A DNA stretch of 64,000 nucleotides from positions 1 through 64,000 of the forward strand of contig JACPPC010000006.1 in assembly GCA_016191225.1 (NCBI GenBank). The letters run 5' to 3'. Shown here one piece after another: positions 1 to 10,364 of the stretch. Position numbers and translations under genes: made by a program. The stretch's first letter is position 1. Every line of letters starts with the position of its first letter. The stretch comes from Gemmatimonadota bacterium (GTDB lineage Bacteria; Gemmatimonadota; Gemmatimonadetes; Gemmatimonadales; Gemmatimonadaceae). Below the pieces are notes generated by a model. That model was given only the letters and a program-made list of their open reading frames with translations, made no database searches and was not told the origin of the DNA.

Positions 1-87
1 CAACTCGGCCGGCGTCTGCACGTCCGCAATCAAGGCGTCCAGCGTCGCGTCCGTCAGCCCCTTCGGCAACTCCCGCTTGCGAGCCAT
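1..87 (-). CDS. IS256-like transposase, N-terminal fragment (runs off the window)
   Basis: Only the first 29 codons are inside the window. The ATG is at 87-85 on the minus strand, preceded by a GGAGGGAG Shine-Dalgarno-like run. The peptide begins MARKRELPKGLTDATLDALI and continues to ...QTPAEL. A basic MARKR start followed by a short helix and a PAEL-type segment is how many IS256 (mutator) transposases begin. The upstream 55 bases look like the terminal inverted repeat and promoter of such an element and interrupt the neighbouring IS110-like gene. The DDE catalytic core lies outside the window, so the family call rests on the N-terminus and the end sequence only. Confidence 0.55.
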   Translation of the reverse strand, partial: MARKRELPKGLTDATLDALIADVQTPAEL

Positions 88-143
88 AACTCCCTCCAAC
101 TCCATGGGATATGGCTCATACACAGAATTTCAGATAGGCCCGA
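1..143 (-). mobile_element. Left end of an IS256-family element (partial)
   Basis: On the minus strand the IS110-like gene stops abruptly at about 143 and is followed by an end-like sequence starting GGCCTATCTGAAATTCTGTG, then an ATG at 87 opening an IS256-like reading frame. This is the arrangement of the 5' inverted repeat of an IS256-type element. The far end and the 8-9 bp target duplication typical of the family are outside the window, so the exact boundary (about 141-145) is approximate. Confidence 0.5.
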
Positions 144-933
144 TCGCCGCCATGTAGAGCACCTGCCGGAGGGGCGCCCGGCCGCCGGTGATATGGCGGC
201 CGCCATCGAAGTGCCCGCTGGCGTGATGGAACGGGGCCAGGCCGATCAAGGCGGCGATCCGCTGCCGCGACAACTGCCCGAGTTCGGGAAGGTAGGCCAG
301 GAGGCTCACCGCCACCACGAAGCCGACGCCGGGAATGCCTTGCAGCAGGGCCAGGATCGGCTGCCACTCGGGATGCTGCTGCACCAGCGTGCGCACCTCG
401 CCGTCGGTGTCGGCGAGCTGCTCGCGCAGGTGCGCGATCAGGCGCTCGAGGCTCGGTTTCACCGGCGAGGCCGGAAAGAGGGCCTGCTGTTCCAGGCGCT
501 GCTCCTCCGCGGCCAAGAGCTCGAGGAGCTGCCGGCGCCGCTGCAGCACGAGCAGCAGCGCCCGCCGGGCGGGATCGGGCCGCGGCCAGTGCTCGGGCGC
601 CGTCTGGGCCGCGTACCGCGCCAAGGTGCGCGCGTCCAGGCGATCGGTCTTCGCCAGCACGCCGGTGGCCTGCGCGAAGTGCCGCACGCGCCCGGGCTGC
701 ACGAGCGTCGCCGGCAGCGCCGCGTCGTCCAGCGCCGCGAGCACCGGGAGCTCGTACCCCCCGGTCGGCTCCAGTACCACCAAGGCCGGCGTGAGCTTCG
801 CCAGCTTCTTCGCCAACCCGCGCAAGTCCCGAGTCCGCGTCCCACTGGCCCACGTCTCGCCCGTCGGCCAGACCGCCACCACGACCTCGTCCTTCGCCAC
901 GTCGATCCCGATGAAGCGCTCCGTCGTCGCCAT
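130..933 (-). CDS. IS110-family transposase (DEDD recombinase), 3' end truncated
   Basis: 267 residues from the ATG at 933. The N-terminal RuvC-like DEDD domain is complete: D11 (in FIGIDVAKDE), E55 (in VVLEPTGGYE), D97 and D100 (in KTDRLDA). A coiled region at about 120-185 follows, then the C-terminal Tnp_20 domain with IPGVG at 200-204 and the probable catalytic serine S239 in HASG. IS110 enzymes use bridge-RNA-guided recombination; in the IS110 subgroup that RNA lies 5' of the gene. Here the 5' side is cut at 957 by the IS21-like end, leaving only about 24 bp, so no bridge RNA is likely to remain. The chain ends at MAAIGPI because an IS256-like end supplies the stop; intact relatives continue for several dozen residues. 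Probably inactive. Confidence 0.9.
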   Translation of the reverse strand: MATTERFIGIDVAKDEVVVAVWPTGETWASGTRTRDLRGLAKKLAKLTPALVVLEPTGGYELPVLAALDDAALPATLVQPGRVRHFAQATGVLAKTDRLDARTLARYAAQTAPEHWPRPDPARRALLLVLQRRRQLLELLAAEEQRLEQQALFPASPVKPSLERLIAHLREQLADTDGEVRTLVQQHPEWQPILALLQGIPGVGFVVAVSLLAYLPELGQLSRQRIAALIGLAPFHHASGHFDGGRHITGGRAPLRQVLYMAAIGPI

Positions 934-957
934 CGCGCCGCCTCCGGCTGCAGGGAC
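143..957 (-). mobile_element. Remnant of an IS110-family element
   Basis: The element is represented by its transposase gene only. Its right side is replaced at 143 by an IS256-like end and its left side at 957 by an IS21-like end, so neither native IS110 terminus is visible. IS110 elements lack conventional inverted repeats, and the original limits cannot be set from this sequence. Confidence 0.7.
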
Positions 958-1011
958 TGTGCAAGTACACCCCAATTCCCGCGGCTGCTGAACAGGCAAA
1001 TTCCCGCACCG
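958..1011 (+). repeat. IS21-like left terminal repeat
   Basis: Terminal region of the IS21-like element. It starts TGTGCAAGTACACCCC and contains two copies of the AATTCCCGC core, at 973-982 and 998-1008, the second inside GAACAGGCAAATTCCCGC. It matches the other end (3184-3236) in inverted orientation with scattered mismatches in the outer repeat. These are the IstA binding sites in the family. Confidence 0.85.
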
Positions 1012-1018
1012 TCGACCG

Positions 1019-1857
1019 TCACGTGCTGGTCGGCGCACCTCCAGCGCTGGGGGTGGGGGGCGGCGCCTTGAGGAGCGCCCCGAGCTCCCGCAGTCGGTAG
1101 CTCTGCCCGTCGATGTGCACGACCGTGACGTGGTGCAGGAGCCGGTCGAGGATCGCCGTGGTGAGGATCTCGTCGCCGGCGAAGATGCCCGGCCAGTCGC
1201 GGACGTGCTTGTTGCTGGTGAGGATGATGCTCCCGCGCTCGTAGCGCGCGGAGATCAGCCGGAAGAAGAGATTGGCCTCCACGCGGTCGAGCGGCCGGAA
1301 GCCGATCTCATCGATGATCAGGAGCGCGCTGTTGAAGTAGCGCTTGGCCCGGAGCCGCGCGGGCGGCGTGGCGGCATCGGCGCGGAGCGCGTGCATGAGG
1401 TCGTCGAGGACAAAGTGGGTCACGGAGAACCCGTTCTTGATCGCCTTGACGCCCAGGGCCACGGCGAGGTGGCTCTTGCCCACGCCCGGGGGCCCGAGGA
1501 AGAGCACATTGGTTTTCTCGCGGAGATAGGCGCAGGTCGCGAGTGCATCGAGCTGGCGGCGGTCGGCCCGCGGCTGGAAGCTCCAGTCGAAGTCCTCGAG
1601 GGTCTTGCCCGTGGGGAGGCCGGAGAGCTTGAGCATGGTGGTGACGCGGCGCTCGTCCTTGCGCTCGAGCTCGCCGGTGAGCACCTGCTCGAGGAAGGCG
1701 AGCGGGGAGAGGGCGTCGCGCGCGGCGCTCTCGACGAGCTCCGGGAGGCAGCTGGCCGGGTAGTCCAACCCCAGGGCGGTGAGCTTCGCCGTGAGCGTAT
1801 CGAGGCCGGTGGTCGGCGGGGCGACGCCGGGAGGCGCCGGCTGGGGGCAGGGCTCAT
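1019..1857 (-). CDS. istB: IstB-like ATPase of the IS21 element, frameshifted near its start
   Basis: IstB is the AAA+ helper that loads on target DNA and directs IstA. The frame shows Walker A GPPGVGKSH, Walker B LLIIDEIGF, a sensor-like LTSN and a C-terminal SYRLRE. The start is the odd part. The ATG at 1857-1855 overlaps the istA stop as ATGA and has a perfect AGGAGG at 1870-1865, but it is in the wrong frame for the body of the protein. Adding one C to the C5 run just after the ATG gives MSPAPQPAPPG and joins smoothly to the conserved N-terminal helix (LTAKLTALGL). In the IstB frame there is no ATG upstream; a TTG at 1768 is the first usual start and would lose that helix. Either a one-base deletion, a programmed -1 shift, or a homopolymer error. 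Confidence 0.85.
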
Positions 1858-3116
1858 CGGCAGGCCTCCTGCACGAGGGCGACGTACGCGTCGAGCGGGC
1901 GCGCGACCACGGCCGTCGCCGGGAGCCCGGCGAGCTGGAGCCGGGCCCGGTGCCCGAGGGGGACCGGGGCGCGCACGGTCGGCGTGCCGGGCCCCTCGTA
2001 GTGCGTGGGCTCGAGCACCAGCCGGCGCATGGTGCGGCGGGGATGGCGGGCCACTTCCGCCCCGCCGGCGAGGACGACCACGGCGTCGGCGGTGCCGCGC
2101 ACCTCGACCGTGTGGCCCACCCAGGCGAAGGGGACCGAGTAGCGGCGCCCCTCGAAGCTGACCAAGGCGTCGCGACTTACGCGGCGCGCGACCACGCAGT
2201 CGAAGGGCTCGTGCACGGTGGGCAGCGGCTGGAGCAGGACCGCCTCCGCCGCATGGGCCACGGCGACGCTCGTCCCGGTGATCGGGCACGAGCGCTGTGC
2301 CGCCCGCTCTTGGGCGCGCGCGTCGAGCGCCGCCTGCAACGCGGGGAGCGTCGGCCAGTCGGTGGTCCAGAGGTCCGCCTCGCTCGTGCGGGTGACGCCG
2401 ACGCTGCGCTCGGTCTTGCCTTTGTCCTGCGGGGTGCGGACGCGACAGACATCCACCCCGAAGCCACACGCTCTCGCGAACGTGGTGAACGCCGGCGTGA
2501 GCACCGCGGTCGGGCCGCCGCCCGTCGCCACCGCCGTCTTGAGATTGTCGATCCGGACCCACAGCGGCACGCCGCCGTAGCGCTGGAAGAGGGCGAGGTG
2601 CCCCGCCTGCCACGCCAGCTGCGACATCGTCGTGCTCACCCACACGAACCGCGCCCGACTATGGCTCAGCGTGCCGATCAGCCCGTACACCCGGGTCGGC
2701 ACGCCGGCGAGCCGGACCTCGATCGTGAACCAATCGTGCTGGGCCTGCACCCCGGGCGGGGTCTCGATCCGGCGCACGGCCTGAACGGGGCGCGGGCCCG
2801 CCTGCCGCCGCAGCCAGCGGCGCACCGCCTGGTAACTCCCCCGAAAGCCGAATTCGCGGACCAGCACCTCATGCACCACCGTCGCCGCCGGCGGCCCGTC
2901 GCCGAACCGGGCCACGACGGCCGTCACCCGCTCCGTCCACCCATCCAGGATGCTCGCGCGCTCGCGCCGGCCGTCGGGCGCATCCGCCGGCCGGGCCAGG
3001 CGATACCGCACCGTCGATTCATCGACCCCCAGGTCGGCGGCCACCTGCCGCACCGACACGGCGCGGGCCACCATCTCGCGTGCTAGCCTCACGTGCTCCT
3101 CCCGCAACGTCGCCAT
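1854..3116 (-). CDS. istA: IstA transposase, IS21 family
   Basis: 420 residues, DDE transposase of the IS21 element. An N-terminal helix-turn-helix (about residues 8-40, with AADLGVDESTVRYRL) recognises the ends. The catalytic triad is visible as D128 (QHDWF), D190 (VRIDNLK) and E236 (KGKTER). A C-terminal beta-barrel-like segment contains YSVPFAWVGHTVEVR, as in other IstA proteins. The gene lies just inside the right repeat, and its stop overlaps the istB start, the normal translational coupling. No internal stop or frameshift; this half of the element looks intact. Confidence 0.95.
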   Translation of the reverse strand: MATLREEHVRLAREMVARAVSVRQVAADLGVDESTVRYRLARPADAPDGRRERASILDGWTERVTAVVARFGDGPPAATVVHEVLVREFGFRGSYQAVRRWLRRQAGPRPVQAVRRIETPPGVQAQHDWFTIEVRLAGVPTRVYGLIGTLSHSRARFVWVSTTMSQLAWQAGHLALFQRYGGVPLWVRIDNLKTAVATGGGPTAVLTPAFTTFARACGFGVDVCRVRTPQDKGKTERSVGVTRTSEADLWTTDWPTLPALQAALDARAQERAAQRSCPITGTSVAVAHAAEAVLLQPLPTVHEPFDCVVARRVSRDALVSFEGRRYSVPFAWVGHTVEVRGTADAVVVLAGGAEVARHPRRTMRRLVLEPTHYEGPGTPTVRAPVPLGHRARLQLAGLPATAVVARPLDAYVALVQEACR

Positions 3117-3183
3117 CGTCTGCTCCGGGTCCCGGGCGAGGGGCCTCCGGAGGGAGCGGCGGTCCCGCCGCCCCGTTACAAGG

Positions 3184-3236
3184 CGGTGCGGGAATTTGCC
3201 TGTTCACTGGTGCGGGAATTTGGGTGTTCTTCTACA
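3184..3236 (-). repeat. IS21-like right terminal repeat
   Basis: Right end of the element, with two copies of GTGCGGGAATTTG at 3187-3199 and 3210-3222 and the last bases CTACA at 3232-3236. It is the inverted counterpart of 958-1011. The istA start lies 68 bp inside. Confidence 0.85.
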
Positions 3237-3403
3237 GGTGTGCCTGGAGGGCGCTCCGTGGAACGCCGCGGCGGCCCTCCCCACCTGACCACTCCAACAC
3301 GGTTGCTCTGTGGTCCGCTCCTCTCGTTTTCCTCGCCTGTCCTCTTTTCCCCTCCCGGCGCATATGGCCTAACCGTATGCCCCGCAGCATCTTTCTCCGT
3401 TCC

Positions 3404-4069
3404 ATGAAGCGCTCCCTGCTCACCGAACGCGACGTCCTCCGGCTGGCCAAGGAGGGCGCCAAGGCACTCCCCGCCGGCGCGCGGCTCACCCCGCTCGCCC
3501 ACGATCGCGCCCGGCAACTCGGGCTGATCATCGCCGGCGAAGCCGGGAGCGCGGCAACGGCGGGCACCACCGCTCCCGCGGCGTCTCCCGCGACGCCGGG
3601 CCCCGCCGCCGCCCCTCGGCTCACCATCGCCGTCGGCGCCGACCACGGCGGGGTCGCCCTCAAGGCCGCCGTCGCCGCGCACCTCACCGCCGCCGGCCAC
3701 GCCGTCACCGACGTCGGCACCAACGACGCCACCGCCGTCGACTACCCCGACTTCGCCGTGGCCGTGGCGCGGCTCGTGGCCGGCGGGGCGGCCCAGTTTG
3801 GCGTGATGGTCGACGGCGCCGGGATCGGATCGTGCATGGCGGCCAACAAGGTGGCCGGGGTGCGGGCCGCGATGTGCCACGACATCACCACGGCGCAGAA
3901 TGCCCGCGAGCACAACTCGGCGAACGTCCTCACCCTCGGCGGCGGACTGCTCGGCAACCGGCTGGCCCTCGAGATCGTGGACGCCTTCCTGCGCACCCCG
4001 TTCGGCGGGGGCCGCCACCAGGGGCGCGTGAGCAAGATCGACGCCCTCGACGCCACGCGCCGGTCATGA
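3404..4069 (+). CDS. rpiB: RpiB-type ribose-5-phosphate isomerase with N-terminal extension
   Basis: 221 residues from the ATG at 3404; an in-frame ATG at 3377 would add nine. The C-terminal 145 residues are a full RpiB/LacAB sugar-phosphate isomerase: TIAVGADHGGVALK at its start, the Cys-loop region VDGAGIGSCMAANKVAGVRA, and HNSANVLTLGGG near the end. In canonical RpiB the catalytic Cys is in CGTGIG; here the loop reads DGAGIGSCM, so Cys is displaced by several residues. Before it sit about 40 residues (LLTERDVLRLAKEGAKAL...LTPLAHDRARQLGL) and an Ala/Pro linker. That type of leader is seen in enzymes linked to bacterial microcompartments and may be a targeting or docking module; there are no shell genes in this window. 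Likely first gene of a carbon-metabolism run with maeB and pckA. Confidence 0.85.
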   Translation: MKRSLLTERDVLRLAKEGAKALPAGARLTPLAHDRARQLGLIIAGEAGSAATAGTTAPAASPATPGPAAAPRLTIAVGADHGGVALKAAVAAHLTAAGHAVTDVGTNDATAVDYPDFAVAVARLVAGGAAQFGVMVDGAGIGSCMAANKVAGVRAAMCHDITTAQNAREHNSANVLTLGGGLLGNRLALEIVDAFLRTPFGGGRHQGRVSKIDALDATRRS

Positions 4070-4121
4070 CGAAGCCCATCCGCAATCCCACATCGCGCGG
4101 CGCAGCGCCGCGAGTGCTCCC

Positions 4122-6431
<2,310 letters not shown>

Positions 6432-6457
6432 AACACTCCGACCACGGACTCCAGCCG

Positions 6458-8071
6458 ATGCCCACCGCCACCAAGCCCAAGGCCAGCCATTCGCACTTCC
6501 TCACCGACCTCGGCCTCGCCCCCGCCGGCGCGGTGCACCGGAACCAGCGCCCCGCCGAACTGATCGAGACCGCGGTGCGCCGCGGCGAGGGCCGCCTGGC
6601 CGACATGGGCCCGTTCGTGGGCATCACGCAGCCCTTCACCGGCCGCAGCCCCAAGGACAAGTTCGTCGTGCGAGAGCCCGGCGCCGAGAAGAACGTCGAC
6701 TGGGGGAACGTCAACCAGCCGATCAGCGAGGCGCACTTCGAGCTGCTCCTCACCGACGTGCGCACCTACCTGAACGGCCTCGACGAGCTGTTCGTGCAGG
6801 ACCTCTACTGCGGCGCCGACCCGGCCAACCGGCTCAACGTGCGCTACGTGATGCCGAACGCGTGGCACGCCGCCTTCGTGCGCAACATGTTCATCCGCCC
6901 CGACCACGCCGCGCTCAAGGACTTCGTCCCCAACTTCTCGGTGCTGCACGCCCCCGAGTTCAAGGCCGACCCCTCGAAGCACGGCACCAGGAGCGACACC
7001 TTCATCGTGCTCAACCTGGCGAAGCGGATGATCCTGATCGGCGGCACGCGCTACGCCGGCGAGCTCAAGAAGTCGATGTTCACGGTCATGAACTACTACC
7101 TCCCCGAGCGCGGCGTGATGCCCATGCACTGCTCGGCCAACGAGGGGACCGACGGCTCGACGGCGCTCTTCTTCGGCCTCTCGGGGACCGGCAAGACGAC
7201 CCTCAGCGCCGACCCGCACCGCGGCCTGATCGGCGACGACGAGCACGGCTGGGCCGGCGACGGGATCTTCAACTTCGAGGGGGGCTGCTACGCCAAGGTC
7301 ATCAACCTCTCGCGCGACAACGAGCCCGACATCTTCGCCACCACCCAGATGTTCGGCACGATCCTCGAGAACGTGGTGCTCAACGAGGGGACGCGCACCG
7401 TCCGGTTCGACGACCAGAGCATCACCGAGAACACCCGCGCCAGCTACCCCCTGCACTACATCCGCAACCACGTGCCGAGCGGGCGCGGCGGGCACCCCCG
7501 CAACGTGATCTTCCTGACGGCCGACGCCTTCGGCGTGCTGCCGCCGATCTCGAAGCTCACGCCCGAGCAGGCGATGTACTACTTCCTGTCGGGGTACACG
7601 GCCAAGGTGGCGGGCACCGAGCGCGGCGTCACCGAGCCGCAGGCGACCTTCAGCGCCTGCTTCGGCGCGGTGTTCATGGTCTGGCACCCCACCAAGTACG
7701 CCCAGCTGCTGCGCGACAAGCTGCGCGAGCACAAGAGCCACGTCTGGCTGGTGAACACCGGCTGGACCGGCGGCGCCTTCGGCACCGGGCACCGGATGAA
7801 GCTCAGCCACACGCGGGCCATGCTCAGCGCCGCGCTCGAGGGGAAGCTGAACGACGTCAAGTACCACACCGACCCGATCTTCGGCCTGCACCTGCCGAAC
7901 GCGGTGCCGAACGTGCCCCCCGCCGTGCTCGACGCCCGCGGGAGCTGGGCGAGCGGCGCCGAGTACGACACGCAGGCGAGGAAGCTGGCGGCGATGTTCC
8001 GCGAGAACTTCAGGAAGTTCGGGACGTCGACGATCGCGAAGGAAGCCGAAGCCGCGGGGCCCAGGGGCTGA
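6458..8071 (+). CDS. pckA: Phosphoenolpyruvate carboxykinase (ATP)
   Basis: 537 residues, almost exactly the length of E. coli PckA. It converts oxaloacetate and ATP to PEP, CO2 and ADP, the first committed step of gluconeogenesis. The ATP-type signature is clear: substrate loop GRSPKDKF (62-69), MHCSAN (223-228), P-loop GLSGTGKTTLSADP (240-253) and kinase-2 LIGDDEHGW (257-265). The ATG at 6458 gives a typical N-terminus. Its TGA overlaps the beginning of the HD-domain gene downstream. Together with maeB it forms the PEP-pyruvate-C4 node. Confidence 0.97.
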   Translation: MPTATKPKASHSHFLTDLGLAPAGAVHRNQRPAELIETAVRRGEGRLADMGPFVGITQPFTGRSPKDKFVVREPGAEKNVDWGNVNQPISEAHFELLLTDVRTYLNGLDELFVQDLYCGADPANRLNVRYVMPNAWHAAFVRNMFIRPDHAALKDFVPNFSVLHAPEFKADPSKHGTRSDTFIVLNLAKRMILIGGTRYAGELKKSMFTVMNYYLPERGVMPMHCSANEGTDGSTALFFGLSGTGKTTLSADPHRGLIGDDEHGWAGDGIFNFEGGCYAKVINLSRDNEPDIFATTQMFGTILENVVLNEGTRTVRFDDQSITENTRASYPLHYIRNHVPSGRGGHPRNVIFLTADAFGVLPPISKLTPEQAMYYFLSGYTAKVAGTERGVTEPQATFSACFGAVFMVWHPTKYAQLLRDKLREHKSHVWLVNTGWTGGAFGTGHRMKLSHTRAMLSAALEGKLNDVKYHTDPIFGLHLPNAVPNVPPAVLDARGSWASGAEYDTQARKLAAMFRENFRKFGTSTIAKEAEAAGPRG

Positions 8072-9375
8072 GCGCGCACGACGACATTCGCGACCCGCTG
8101 TACGGGCCGATCGCGCTCGACGCGACGGCCCGGGCGCTGATCGACACCGCCGCCTTCCAGCGGCTGCGGCGCATTCGCCAGCTGTCCGAGGCCTACACGG
8201 TGTACCCCTCGGCCATGCACACCCGCTTCGAGCACTCGCTCGGCGTGCACCACCTGAGCAAGCGGATCGTGCGGCAGCTCGAGGACCGGGGCGAGCTGGC
8301 GGCGATGCACATCGACCCCGGCGAGGCGCGGATCGTCCCCTACGCCGCCCTCGTGCACGACCTCGGGCACCACCTGGGCGCCCACCTGCTCGAGGAGTTC
8401 GGCTACCCCGGCATCAGCCACGAGGCCACCGGGGCGGCGCTGTTCACCACCGGCGAGGTGGGGGACATCCTGCGAGAGACCGGCATCCGCGACGCGGCGG
8501 AGCGGGTGGCCGAGCTGGTGCAGGGGGAGGGGCGGTTCGCGCTGGGCGGGATCGTGAGCGGGGCCTGCGACGCCGACAAGCTCGACTACGTGGTGCGCGA
8601 CGCCTACCACTGCGGGCTGCCGGCCGGCTTCGACCAGCCGCACCTGTCGAGCGGGCTGACGCTGGTCACCAGCCCGGTGACGGGCAAGCCGGTGATCGGG
8701 CTCGACGCGCACGCGCTGGGGAGCTTCGAGCTGATGCTGGTGAACAAGGCAGCCCTGTTCCGCACGGTGTACTTCCACCCCGTGGTGCGGTGCGCGATGG
8801 TGATGCTGCGGGCGCTGATCGTGGCGGCGCTGGAGAGCGGGCTGCTGGCGCGCGAGGAGCTGCTGGCGTGGACCGATGAGGAGGTGTTCACCCTGCTCCG
8901 GCTGCGGGTACGCGAGCGGGTGAAGGGGGGCGGCGCGGCGGCGCGCGGGTCGGGCGCCGGTGCCGGCACGAGCGCGGCGATGGGCGCGGCGCTGGTGGCG
9001 GCGCTGAGCGAACGGCTGGCGGCGCGCAAGCTGTACAGGCGGGCGCTGGCCCTGCCGCTGAGCGCGGCGCCGCTCCTCTCGCCCGAGCAGGTGACGGAGG
9101 TCGAGCGCCGGCTGGCGAAGGAGGCCGGGCTCACCGAGGGCGCGCTGCTGGTGGACATCCCGCGCAAGCCGACGATGCTGAGCACGGACATCCTCGTGCG
9201 GTTCAACGACGGTCGGGTGGTGCATGCGAGCAAGCTGGGACCCGACGACGGGTTCGCGCTGAATGCGATGCAGGAGGCGCTCTATGCGGCGAGCGGGCAG
9301 GTGGGGGTGTACGTGGCGGGGGAGGTGCGGGTGTCCGCCGCGCAGGTGACAGCGGCGATGCGGGGGGTGGCGTAG
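8068..9375 (+). CDS. HD-domain phosphohydrolase (COG1078 / dGTPase-like)
   Basis: About 435 residues. The HD fold is complete: HTRFEHSLGVHHLSKRI, then the metal-binding HDLGHH, then CDADKLDYVVRDAYHCG. This layout belongs to the YwfO/dGTPase-like HD hydrolases that act on nucleotides or phosphorylated small molecules; the substrate is not predictable. The body begins with DDIRDPLYGPIAL, close to the usual start of the family, but no ATG, GTG or TTG is in frame there. A CTG at 8068 overlaps the pckA stop (CTGA) with an AGGGG-like site before it and is the start used here; the first in-frame ATG (in SAMHTRFEH) would remove conserved sequence. Probable last gene of the rpiB-maeB-pckA run. Confidence 0.88.
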   Translation: MSAHDDIRDPLYGPIALDATARALIDTAAFQRLRRIRQLSEAYTVYPSAMHTRFEHSLGVHHLSKRIVRQLEDRGELAAMHIDPGEARIVPYAALVHDLGHHLGAHLLEEFGYPGISHEATGAALFTTGEVGDILRETGIRDAAERVAELVQGEGRFALGGIVSGACDADKLDYVVRDAYHCGLPAGFDQPHLSSGLTLVTSPVTGKPVIGLDAHALGSFELMLVNKAALFRTVYFHPVVRCAMVMLRALIVAALESGLLAREELLAWTDEEVFTLLRLRVRERVKGGGAAARGSGAGAGTSAAMGAALVAALSERLAARKLYRRALALPLSAAPLLSPEQVTEVERRLAKEAGLTEGALLVDIPRKPTMLSTDILVRFNDGRVVHASKLGPDDGFALNAMQEALYAASGQVGVYVAGEVRVSAAQVTAAMRGVA

Positions 9376-9430
9376 CCTCCCCTCGTTTGCGCGAGTGCGC
9401 CCGCGCCCTTCGACCCCTATTTTCCCCCCA

Positions 9431-10360
9431 ATGCGCCCTTCCCTCCGCCCCCTCCTCGCCGCCGCCCTCCTCCTCGCGGCCTGCGACGCCTCCAAGCCCG
9501 CCCTCGAGAAGTCCCTCGCCGACGTCACCCGCATCTCGGCCGAGAAGGACTCCCTCCTCCGCGACGTCGTCGCCACGTCGCAGTTCATCGCCGAGGTCAA
9601 CGGCGAGCTCGCCAAGGTCAAGGGCAGCGGCGTCGACAAGCCGAAGGTCAAGGGGAGCGGCGACCTCGCCGACACGCTGACCCCCGCCCAGGCCCGCGCC
9701 GCCGTGCAACAGCGCGTGGCCGAGCTGGTGGCCCGCGTGAATGCCAGCGAGAAGCGCCTCGCCGCCAGCCGCGGCCGCGTGGCCGAGCTGGCGAAGGACA
9801 ACGCCGCGATGAAGGCCCAGCTCGCCGCCTTCGACTCCACCATCGCCGGCTTCCGCACCATGGTCGAGAACCAGAAGGGGCAGATCGCCACCCTCACCGA
9901 CCAGGTGAACGCGCTCGCCGCCGAGAACGCGACCCTCAAGACCGAGAAGACGCAGCTGATCGGCGAGAAGGCCCAGCTCACCAGCGAGAAGGCCGCCCTC
10001 ACCAGCGAGGCGGCGCGCCTCACCAGCGAGAAGAACACCGTCTATTACGTGGTCGGCACCCGCGACGAGCTCCTCAAGGCGCAGGTGATCGAGATGACCG
10101 GCGGCTTCCTCGGCTTCGGCAAGACGCCGGTGCCGGTGCGCGACCTCCCGCCGGGGGCGTTCACCGCGATCGACCGGACCAAGGAGAAGAGCATCAACTT
10201 CCCCGCCCCCGATCGCACCTACCGCATCATCACGCGGCAGGACGTGAGCGCGCTCGAGGCCGCGCCCGACAACGGCACCAACCTCAAAGGCGGGCTCAAG
10301 ATCATGGACGCCGACAAGTTCTGGGCGGCGAGCAAGTACCTGATCATCGTCGAGAACTAG
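9431..10360 (+). CDS. Coiled-coil lipoprotein of unknown function
   Basis: 309 residues. A short signal peptide with lipobox LLLAACD (mature Cys at about 18) sends it to the periplasm as a lipoprotein. Residues about 20-210 are a nearly continuous coiled coil with low-complexity repeats: two KVKGSG blocks near 65-77 and several TSEKAAL-like units near 185-210. The last 95 residues form a small globular part ending KFWAASKYLIIVEN. A role in envelope organisation is a guess. The final 20 codons and stop are duplicated 2.4 kb downstream (12683-12746), so this gene's 3' end marks one boundary of an inserted cassette. Confidence 0.8.
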   Translation: MRPSLRPLLAAALLLAACDASKPALEKSLADVTRISAEKDSLLRDVVATSQFIAEVNGELAKVKGSGVDKPKVKGSGDLADTLTPAQARAAVQQRVAELVARVNASEKRLAASRGRVAELAKDNAAMKAQLAAFDSTIAGFRTMVENQKGQIATLTDQVNALAAENATLKTEKTQLIGEKAQLTSEKAALTSEAARLTSEKNTVYYVVGTRDELLKAQVIEMTGGFLGFGKTPVPVRDLPPGAFTAIDRTKEKSINFPAPDRTYRIITRQDVSALEAAPDNGTNLKGGLKIMDADKFWAASKYLIIVEN

Positions 10361-10364
10361 CGGC
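10301..10364 (+). repeat. 64-bp direct repeat, copy 1 (inside the lipoprotein gene 3' end)
   Basis: Covers the last 19 codons, the stop and four bases beyond of the coiled-coil lipoprotein gene. It matches 12683-12746 with two mismatches (GCC to GTC and AAG to AGG, changing Ala to Val and Lys to Arg). The pair brackets a compositionally different cassette. Confidence 0.95.

Larger units (their letters stand above)
958..3236 (-). mobile_element. IS21-family element (istA-istB) with paired multi-repeat ends
   Basis: About 2.28 kb, the usual IS21 size. Both ends begin with TGT and carry two tandem copies of a motif built on AATTCCCGC. The left end has TGTGCAAGTACACCCC at 958 and GAACAGGCAAATTCCCGC from 990. 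The right end, read on the minus strand, has TGTAGAAGAACACCC from 3236 and the same GAACAGGCAAATTCCCGC block. Two internal repeats per end are typical of IS21. Flanking bases (GCAGGGAC left, GGTGTGCC right) show no target-site duplication, so one flank has probably been rearranged after insertion. Confidence 0.88.

Noticed and set aside
958-3236. Target-site duplication flanking the IS21-like element
   Set aside because: Bases just outside the two ends do not match, so none is claimed.
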